Below, in pieces: positions 45,926-55,600 of a DNA stretch of 64,000 nt (position 1 is the stretch's first letter; every line of letters begins with the position of its first letter). The stretch comes from Echinarachnius parma (lineage: Eukaryota > Echinodermata > Echinoidea > Clypeasteroida > Echinarachniidae): NCBI GenBank assembly GCA_037951105.1, contig JBAMJV010001312.1, positions 1 to 64,000 on the forward strand, given 5' to 3'. Below the pieces are notes generated by a model. The model was not told the DNA's origin. It searched no databases and worked only from the letters and a program-made list of their open reading frames with translations. The position numbers and the translations under genes were made by a program.

Positions 45926-47728
45926 GTTTATCTCTAAATAGTTTTTGTTTGTATTGCATACTTAAATGCTGTGGCTGAAACAGTGTGCTAAGTTAAAGTA
46001 AGCACATTCACTTCCTTGTAAATTATGGATGATTTTATCAGCATGTGTGAAGGGATGTGCAAGCACTATATTGAGATATCATGGTAATGAGGAGTATTGT
46101 ACGATAGGCCATTTACACTTAAGCATTACATTTTATGTGCATAATTATGCATTATGTCATGGTTTTATAAATGAAGATAGTAGTTTTAGTATGCAAGTTT
46201 TCTATGTACTAAGAAATACATGTAGTTGTATTTTGTACTACTTACTGGTTCACCTTTATTTGCATGCTTATAGAAATTACTGTATGTGCATACAAAATTC
46301 ATCTTGAATGTTGAAAATGCAGCTGAACACATGTACCTTACCTCAGTGTGATTCATTTCACACTATCCTTGTGTGTGATATCTTGCCTATGAACCTGTTT
46401 ATAATGAGTTTACTCTGTAAATAAAAAGTTTTTTATTCATAAAATTTAATTTTTGGTTTTAAGTGTTTTCGATAACATTATTTACCAACCAGTTAGTATG
46501 TTTGTGTTTGAGTGAAACATTGATGGGTGCTTCCCGTGTGCTTTCTTTCAATGATCATATCGGCGGGGTTGTTCATGGTTGTGTGTTTGTGTGGGCGTGT
46601 ATACGTGCGTGTGTGTCTGTGTGTTTTTGGACAGTTAGCACACTTCTCTTCAACATTTCCTTAACTCTCACTTCTTATTTTTGTTTTCGCATATTTTCTG
46701 GGGGAGAGTGGGGATGGGGATATACTATAATTAATTTGATAATTTGACCCAAACATTGTAAACAATAACAATAAACAAATAGCAAGAAACAAATATACTT
46801 TCCCAAAATCAGGAGGCCTAAGCATTTACTTTGACTTACCTCTAATATTCATCAAATTAGGAAATACACATATTCCCCCATACCCCTATGCCCTAAGAAT
46901 GGGAACAACGTAAGTTATCCAAGATTTGTCTTTAAATCCTCGACTTCCGTTTTGACACTTGTGATATTGATCAGTGATAGTTCTCAAACATCAACTTACA
47001 TAAAAATGATCATGTGGGCCTACGCGTTCTTAACTTGAGCCAATCACTCGCTGTATGTCCATTGCAATCTGTCAGATTTTATTGGTGAAAGGAGAGGAAG
47101 GAGGGAATATGGGAAATATGACATAAAATGTATTATTATCTAAGTTCTACAAATTTTAGACAGAAATGAACAAGGATAAATCCATCGCCTCGATCGCGAA
47201 TCGAACGTACGATCGAAGCGCTAGCAGACAACCGCCGATCACGTGATCACGTATTGACCAATGCGGTTGCTTCGGTGCAAGCGCGAATTGAAGCTAATTT
47301 TTTAACACAATTCGTAGATTCTAAAAATGAAGTGGGGTCATTATATCCGACGTCTTGACTCGTCTAAGGATTAACATGTCTAAAAGTGCACATTTTTCAG
47401 AAGAATATAACCATATGAATGAATATCTAAGCAGAAAGGAATGATGCAAGACTTTTTAATGGTACTTTTTGATGATCAAAACCGTAGAAAATTGTACGAT
47501 ATTAAGGGAATGTTCAGCTCATATTTTCACATTTTTTGCTGTCTTATTGTCGATAACTAATACGATATGAGGTAAGATTTGACTTTTCTCATTAATTCAT
47601 GACCAAGATTATCGAAATCTGTTCAGAAATGGCGAAGTTATGCTAATTTTTATTTGACACGTCCTATCGCAATATTTGTAAAAATGCATCTCGGGTATGA
47701 ATATTAGTTCCGCACACGGAGCCTCGCC
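45926..47728. other. Non-coding right part of the nested element
   Basis: No further exon recognised. A CGTTCGATTCG motif on the minus strand near 47,190-47,210 recalls a pol III B box, but no tRNA structure accompanies it. GACGTCTTGACTCGTCTAA at 47,349 recurs near the left end (40,337). Confidence 0.4.
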
Positions 47729-47884
47729 CGCACGCTTCGCGTTTAGACTGGGTATGAGCATATTTTGTTGGAGTACGAGCTATGTACACGTACACATTAT
47801 GTACGTAGGATCTTTGATTATTTATAGCTCTTGAGGTTACAGTTGAAACCCGTCACAATTTAGTTTATGATAAATTCTCCACTT

Positions 47885-48190
47885 TGACTGTACTAGCTTA
47901 AGCTAGTTCCTGTACTAGCTTAAGCTAGTTCCTGTACTAGCTTAAGCTAGTTCCTGTACTAGCTTAAGCTAGTTCATCCACATGCTATGTTCTTGGCGTT
48001 TTACTGCAAACTAGTACAGCATACAATAGCATGCTAGTCAGGATTGATTTACTAGCTTTGGGTTAGTAAACCTCGCCCTGATATAATCCAGTAGAGCATT
48101 ACTAGCCACATTGCCGCATTTTACTAACATCATGTTCGTAAAGCAATTTTTACTAACTTGCTCTACTAGGTTAATGCTAGTCAGGCTAGA
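47885..48190. repeat. Right CTAG-motif array with 22-bp tandem
   Basis: TACTAGCTTAAGCTAGTTCC repeats with a 22-bp period four times (47,891, 47,913, 47,935, 47,957). Each unit is largely palindromic. Looser CTAG motifs continue to 48,190. Partner of the array at 35,378-35,985. Confidence 0.85.
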
Positions 48191-48215
48191 AATTGACCCG
48201 TTTAGGTTGTGTGTG

Positions 48216-49300
48216 TAGTTAGCTCTATGAGCGTAAGGAAACAGAGGGCAGCATAGTAAATTGTAGTAACAATCAACATGGAATCTATGCTGTGTACACT
48301 TGTATGTGGGCAGTACCACTGTCCGAAGAATTTGAGGCATTGCATTATTTTTTTAATTCTAAAGCGCCCTCTAGGAAACTTAGCAAAATCATAATTCTTC
48401 TGAAAAATTTCTTAATTTCAGCCAACATGTAAGCCTACTGGTGAAAAGGTGATTTTATGGAACCTGTCTACAGTGGCCACTTTTCTTGTCATGCATTATA
48501 GTCGCATGATTGACTGTACGACTGTACGGCAATGAAAATTGTAATGTGTTTGTCAGTTGATCCGCCCGTGATGACACCCACCCCCCCCCCCTCCCCCCCC
48601 CCCCCCCACCCTAAACACTGCCTGCCCCATTTCAACAGTCGATCCAGGGGATGTCTGTGGTAGAGATCGGTGGTATAGATCGACCCCCGCAGGGGTAGTT
48701 CAGTTTTGGTATAGAGGGCGCTGCACGAAATAAATTAATTGTGAGATAATGAAAAACTGAGGGTAAAATTTGAAAGAGCATACCATTTTAATGGCAGAAT
48801 AAACTTTATTTCATCGAAATCGGTTCAGAAACGGCTGAAATATCAATAAATATATTCGGAATAAATATGGGGCCCAGACACCCCCTCCTTGAAAAATGTT
48901 GACCAACACCCACCCCCCCCCCCCCCCCTCAAAAAATGTTGACCAACACCCCTCCCCTCGAAAATACTTGACGGAGGCCCCCATATAGTGGCGAGTTCAG
49001 TGGGCTGCACCGATGAGTGGCTGGCAAAACGTTTCCGATACGATATAATTATCTCCATATTGACCGATCGCAATTGTATCGACATTCACTTGCACGTTGC
49101 GCATGCGGACTATTCCACTATTTTAGCATACCTGCAGATGAACACTTAGTCATCGTTTCCAATTATATTTGTCCATATTCACACTTAACATTCATTGAAT
49201 GTGTATTTATTTTTAATTCTTTAATATTTTTGTGCATTTAAATGATTTTTCCAAGCAAATCTGAGTTAATACATATTTACATATAATATTTAAATACCTA
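48216..49300. other. Intergenic: MITE M1 fragment and C-tracts
   Basis: M1 left part at 48,694-48,870 (AGGGGTAGTTCAGTTTTGGT, TAGAGGGCGCTGCACGAAAT) ends abruptly. C-tracts lie at about 48,578-48,607 and 48,911-48,928, the latter followed by a repeat of AAATGTTGACCAACACCC. No gene seen before the WAC promoter region. Confidence 0.6.
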
Positions 49301-49638
49301 TTATGTCAATCGACCATTCTATTTTAGAAGTCATAAAATGCATATATAATTATTATTATTTAATGAAGGTATTCACCCTAAAATGACATATAAAATAATA
49401 GTTTTAATTTATGTAGATAAATATTTGCGAAAAATGGCAAATTCCATCAGAAACGTCGATTTAAAACATTTTGTACACAAAGCCACAACTTGGGTGAAAG
49501 GTCACGAAAGACCCGGATATTGAATATGGCGACACCACCTAGATAAAATGTTGTGTGTTGGAGAGTGAGAAAGGCCTGAATTTGCAGCTTTTCTGTTATG
49601 CTTTCCGAATCTGATCCACATCTTACACTCTTGCATTG
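49300..49638 (+). promoter_or_regulatory. WAC: WAC 5' region: YY1-like site and 6-codon upstream ORF
   Basis: The DNA just before the WAC start has GAATATGGCGACACC at 49,522-49,536. It contains AATATGGCG, a good YY1 core of the kind found just downstream of transcription starts. The same ATG (49,526) opens a tiny ORF, MATPPR, stopping at 49,546, 93 bases before the WAC ATG. No TATA box is evident. Transcription start not resolved. Confidence 0.4.
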
Positions 49639-49679
49639 ATGGTGATGTATGCAAGCAAACATCCAAGACTAAGTGATGG
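49639..49679 (+). CDS. WAC: WAC exon 1, start codon
   Basis: ATG opens [13 protein letters not shown] plus two bases of Gly, then donor GG/GTAAAT. Human WAC begins MVMYARKQQRLSDG, so the start is certain. Arg6 of the human protein is Ser here. Only 41 nt is coding. Confidence 0.9.
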
Positions 49680-52600
49680 GTAAATTTCTCTTTAAATGAC
49701 AAATAATTTACATTTTGCGACGTCCAGCTCGTCTAAAATGGTATTTTCACAGTGCTGCTGCATTGAGAATGCACACAAAATGCGTAACATGTCATGTATT
49801 GCGAATGGCACCTGCAAACATGTCTCGACCAAAATTGACTCTGATTGTACCTAAATTCTAATTCTTTTCCGTTCTTTTCTTTTCTTGCAGGTTCCACGAG
49901 AGGAAAGAAGCCCATCCATTTCAGGTTTGTAATAATTATAATGACTTAATGTAGCATTTAATGATTTATCAATACAAAAATGATTAAATCGAGTGAGTGA
50001 GACTGAGGAATTTAATTGACATGATGATTGAGAATGAGACTTGAGAGAGATCAGATTCAGAGTTGGGGATACCAAATGAAAGATGATCATTCATTAGCAA
50101 GTTGGGATGTGATAAGGTATTTTTGATAAAATAAGATAATAGATCATTATTAGATGCAATGGATTTTAAGACAAAAAGTTGAGTAAATATTATACCACCA
50201 AATAAAATGGTAGAGAAATGAAGAACATGAATGATGAATTGATTGAATGAATGGATAAATAATTAAGAAAAAATGAGGGGGATGGGGGAGTATTGTCCTG
50301 AGAATCGAACTGAAATATCAGAATACGACTTTATTTAAAACGGAAAGAAATACACTTACTTCTTAGTCTGCAATAAATGGAGAGTTGGTAAAAATGAACG
50401 GTTATTAATCTGTTCCTTAGTTTTGTAAATGATGAGAGTGACAAAGATTGCAGTAAATTGGGAATAACTGAAATTTGAAATGCCCTTTAAATTTAAGATC
50501 TGATTATAAATCCGGACATGGAGATATAAACAAAAAATTTCAAAGCACAACTTAAATCTGAGTCACTTTTCTGAGTACAAAACAATGATTGTAGATTGTA
50601 ATGCCTGCTTCCATCACACACATGAACTTTGACTTTAGGGACAACAAACTTATTAAATTGCACCACCAGATTCTTAACAGTGTTTACTATAACTTAGTCT
50701 TGGATGTCGTGGCCAAGGAAAGTACAAATTTCCTCCAAAAAATGTAAATTACACATCCTATGACGACGCATTTCCCTTTTTTCTATTTTAAACGCATTGT
50801 GCATCGCTTGTGGAATATTAAGATTCTGCCATTTTTAGTGTTTCAAAACTGTTGTAATGTGTGTAATTCTCTGGAGGGGAAATTAACATGTAAATTGAGT
50901 TTTCAATTTGTGCATTTTTAGGTTTTTTGTCACCTTTTATTTGGTTAGATATTTACAAGAAGTGACCAAGTTTTAAATACATGTAAGAGTTTAGAGTTTT
51001 GTCACTATTTGGGTAGATAATGCCAAGAGGTGAACAATGTTTTTTTTTGTAAATATTGAAACGATCACATAGGACGGGGTTCACACAGGGCCTGGAAAAA
51101 CTGGAAAGTCATGGAATTTGACTCGTTAGTTTACCAGGCCTTGAAAGTCAGGGGAAATTGTAAAATTATTTCATGGGTCATGAAAAGTCATGGAATTTCA
51201 TTTTATCTGCATTTCTTCAGCACTGATTACTAATCAAAATGTTAAGAATGATTTTGGTACAAAAAGTGCTGAAAGAAGTAAAATAAAACAAACAACAACT
51301 TGTTTACGTACCAAGCTGAAAAGTCGTGGAATTCTTGCTGTAACGGTCATGGAAAGTCATGGAATTTGACTTTAAAAAAAGTGTATTAACCCTGTAAAAA
51401 AGGAGCAAAGGAAGGAAATAAAGGTGAAGTTGAGGTTTAGAATGTTTATAATTTTGTGATTTAAAACGAACAAACAAACCAGTAAATCACAGCTATTGCA
51501 ATGACTTGTGTTATTTTGCATGAATGAATGAACATGGTACATGTAGGTTCAGGCTCTGGGATGCCATAGCCATAGGGACTGGAATAAAGTATTTTAAAAT
51601 CTTTAAATGTGTAAGTGATACATGTGAATTTGTAATATTGCATTGTTTGTTTGTTTGTTTGTTGTTTTTTTTTTGGGGGGGGGAGGGCTTATTATGTACT
51701 TTGTAGTCTTGAATAATACAACCATGTGTTATTCAATAGAGACGACTCGGAGAAAGGTTCTCTTTCGGCTATTTTGAGGACAAAATCCTTTTTAAATCAA
51801 TGTTGTACAAGTATGCAAGCACTGGGAGGGAAATCCTTCTCATTTAAAAATCCTTTATAAGTGTACTTAGACTTTGACATGGATTCAAAACCGAGCCTAA
51901 CAGAAAAGGTACCCAAGTTTACCTATCATGTTAACTTTTGGTTGCTGCCTAGCATTTAGCAATTTGTTACATGTACATCAAAGGTGAAGAATACATGTAC
52001 TTGGCATGCAGTTTATTTGTGACAGGGCAGTCAACACAGCAAATTCAATTCATTTGACCGTCAACATGTTACGGTATATTAATTGGTACATTTTTATTTT
52101 ATTTTTTAGGGTCCTACATTACATGTGGAATCATATTTGTGCATTCATATGTTTGTTTCTTTTTAATAAAAAAAAGCTTCGAAATTGCATGAAGACTCTT
52201 TATTTTTCTGCATTCATATTTTTCTTTCTTTATAGGCTTCTAAAATTACATGTAGATTTCTATTTTGTGCATTTTTGTAGACCGTTGAGGGTACCCCACA
52301 GAAGAACCGAGAGGACATTGAAATGCCAGAACGTATTACAGAGAGGAAGAAGCCCTCGGCGGCTCCAGCCACTGGCAGTAACTCGGCCCCCAATCAGAAC
52401 AGCCCACGTAATGTCATCAACAAGGACATGTACATGCAGCGTGTTAGAGACAAGCAAAAAACAGGTAAACAGGACTTTCCCTTTAAATTTGTTTTCAGGT
52501 GGCCAAAATGACACATCCGACAAGATATGTGTGTTGTAGATTCAAATTTGTTTGACACATGGGTGTCTAGTGGCCAACACATGGGCCAAATGAAATTTCT

Positions 52601-55600
52601 TGTGGCCATTTGCAATGGGGCCGCAGCTACATTAATGGATAGCCCTGATATAAGGGAATCTATACAGATGCCAGAGACAGAAGAACGATTAAAAGAAATT
52701 TTGTTTTACATGTATGATCAATGTGTGTGTGTGTTTGTTCAAAGTCGGGTTTCGTTTTGTTGGTACAGTTACATGAACATGTGAGCTTATTTTGAATTTG
52801 CCTGAGAAGAGGATATTTTGAAACAAATCGTGCAATCATTGCTGTTATTACAGTTCTATTTCTTCAGTATTCAGAACATACTAGGAATATTTCTTCTTTG
52901 AGGCGAAGGAATATTTCTTCTTTGATGCGAAGAAAAATGTTCTGCAGAAATCTGAGAATTAAAAATGGTAACAAACGGGTTATCCTTTTTACTACAGGAC
53001 TGTTTGGAAGAGTTTCAAATTTTGCCCATTGTACAAACCGGTGTATGTACATACTATACATATGTACATGTATGAGCACACATTTTGGTAGAGCATGCAT
53101 GACCAAGACCATATTCCTAGAACTGTCACAATAAATTGTTTTCCTGTTCTCTCTTAACATTGATATTACAAGGCTCTACAGTGTACACCTACATGTTTAC
53201 TTTTAAATCTAGCAAGTTTATATTGCTAATCAGAGAAAAAAAATACATGGGGGCTCGGGCCATTAGCCCCCGAAATGCCAAAAAGAGCCCCCGAAAATCA
53301 TACAGGAGCCCTCGAAAATTTGCATAGAGTTCAATTTAAAACAAACTTTAGAGTGCTGTTCTCAAGCATGCAAGCTCTAAAAGTAGCCCCCGACAAATAA
53401 ATGTTAATTTTTTTTCCCTGTTGCTAATTGTTTAGTTGAGCTAGTTATATAATATCTTAATTTGTTGTTGCCCAACACAAAACATGTATTGGTCCAAGAT
53501 TCTTTTGTAAATTGTCTAATTTAAAATCTCATCCTCTTCATTGATCAAGTTGTAAGTAGATCTGAACTGGTCATGAATATGGATGGGGCTTGATTGACAT
53601 GGAAGAAATAAAACATTCCCATTCTGTCATTTTTGGATGAAAAATCTAGTTGCGATCTAGTTGGGCCACCACCCAAAATATAAAAAAATCTTGCCCTGGG
53701 CCAGAGTCGCCAAGTCTCCCTGATTCTGCAGGAGGCTTCCTGAAAATATACAAAACTGTGCACCAAACATCCCATTCATACTTGCGTCTAGCACTGGCTC
53801 GTGCTAGACGCAAGTGTGAATGAACAGTGGCTTAACAGTGGCCTGGATCGCGCATGCGCATTACGATCTTTTTGCAAAGTTATTGTGACGTCACAATACA
53901 ATAGGGTTCACTGTACTATTTGTCCAGTGTTGATGCCTAGTATGAATGGGTAGACATCTTATCCCAGGCCATTGCTAGACGTAAGTATGAATGGGGTGTA
54001 ACAAACAATATAATGTAAAAATGTCCCTGATGAAGGAAAGATTCTTTCCCATTGTGATGTATGTATACTCATTTATCGATAACAGCTGTTTGAAACCTCC
54101 CTGAACTAGACATTTGAATGTTGGCAGTTCTATTTCAAATGATAACCTTGTCTTTTGGTTTGATTACAAATCTTCCTGATTAACCAAAGATTCTCTCCCG
54201 TTGTGGTGCATATTTCATATCTGTTATATCCCTGATTGATGTTTGAACCTCCTTGAATTAGAAATGTGAGTGTTGCTAGTTCTGCATCAAGCCCTGTCTA
54301 TTGATTTGATTAACCCGCTGTAACTCTTGTCTGTTGCAGATCATGTTAATGCCGGCAACTCCAACTCCACACACGTTGCTCCTGAAGGCAAAACAGCAAA
54401 TCACCAGGTCCATTCACTGCCGAATTCCCATGCATCAACCGACCATGAAAAGCACATCAAAGCTGTAAGTATGGCTTCAAACCTTCTCTAGCAACCACCT
54501 CTCCATAAAGACCACTATTCTTGATTCTCTTGAAAAGCAGTTTGCATGTTCAAGAACTTGTCTAAGATAGACCTCCTGTTATATACAAATGGACTCCATG
54601 GACTGTTTGATTGTACTTAGTACAATTGAAAGCAAATTGCAAATACTTTCACTTTCAATTTCAATGTAGAAACCAGAATGTCTAAATTAAAGAAATATGA
54701 TTTGTTATTTTGTCAAACAAAATGTTTTCTTTGTCATCTGTCAATGCAGTTTTTAGTGTTTCAGGAAATAAGAATGTTATATTATTTTGTGTGTGTTAAC
54801 TAAAATGGAACTGTTGCCTTATTTGCTGTATATAGATGTAAATTAACTGGAGTTTCTTCTATTTTTTCAGATTCTTGAAAAGGCCAAAGAATGGACGGAG
54901 CACACAAGTTCGTCGGGGAAGAAATACTACTACAACTGTAGAACGGAAGTATCTCAATGGGGCAAGCCCAAAGAATGGGTCGAGAGGTAAGCTTTGCTAA
55001 TTTTCTTTTTTTGCTTGTAAAGACTTTGATGTGTCGGCAACAAAGACAATCCCAATGTGCAGCCATCTTGTGTATCCTGCAGCCTGTGCATTCTATGTAA
55101 AATACATGGTTATAAGTGAATTGTGTTTCTTTGAATTGAAATCCCCTAACAGTAGATAGTGCATTCATATATTCTATGTACTTGAACAAAAAAAAACAGA
55201 CGTAGGTATGGAAAATAATGCAGGTGTCATTTGTACAACGCACCTCTTGACCCCCGGAAAAGGTGCGTCACCCTTTTATGAACCATGACGCACCCTCCGT
55301 CAGAAAAAGTGACTCACCATTAGGAAACATTGATGCATATTTGAGTATGTTTGAGTCAAAATTGTGACGCACCATTTCATGAAAATGACCGACCCATGAC
55401 GCACGTCATTTTGCGCACCGGAAAGAAACCTCGCCAAATTTCAAGACAGTCCTATTGACGAATCTTGTGACGCACTCATGGTAAAGTGATTGACTATGAT
55501 GCACACATGATCAGTGTTGTGACTGACCTTTTGCTTCCATGACGGTACTGTGCGTCGATCAATATGGGAGTACATGACGCATCCATGACGCACCTTTCCC

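Larger units (their letters stand above)
40009..47750. mobile_element. 7.7-kb nested TIR transposon with 4-bp GGTA duplication, Academ-like
   Basis: The inverted ends are 22 bp and identical; the first 18 are CAGTCTAAACGCGAAGCG (40,009-40,030 and 47,729-47,750). GGTA directly flanks both (40,005-40,008 and 47,751-47,754). The flanking bases rejoin into continuous sequence of the 12.8-kb element, so this is a nested, younger insertion. It holds a plus-strand SGNH-hydrolase ORF, a proline-repeat ORF, and minus-strand cysteine-rich exons of a transposase-like family. Perfect short TIRs and an intact duplication suggest fairly recent movement, yet the coding parts are rearranged and shifted. Classification as Academ rests on duplication length and protein family resemblance and is an inference. 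Confidence 0.75.
35373..48215. mobile_element. 12.8-kb TIR element, TA target, CTAG-motif arrays at both ends
   Basis: The left end CACACACAACCTAA (35,373) and right end TTAGGTTGTGTGTG (48,202-48,215) are inverted and each flanked by TA. Immediately inside both ends lie hundreds of bases dominated by short CTAG motifs (35,378-35,985 and 47,885-48,190). About 5.1 kb is its own sequence; the rest is the nested element at 40,009-47,750. An M1 MITE is at 37,919-38,377. Its own coding capacity is unclear (see 37,171-37,670 and 38,682-39,150). Confidence 0.65.

Noticed and set aside
47180-47245. tRNA-like sequence near the right end of the 7.7-kb element
   Set aside because: Only a B-box-like CGTTCGATTC on the minus strand; no A box or cloverleaf.
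52527-53160. Short ORFs in WAC intron 3
   Set aside because: No splice context in phase with WAC exons 3 and 4, which already join perfectly.
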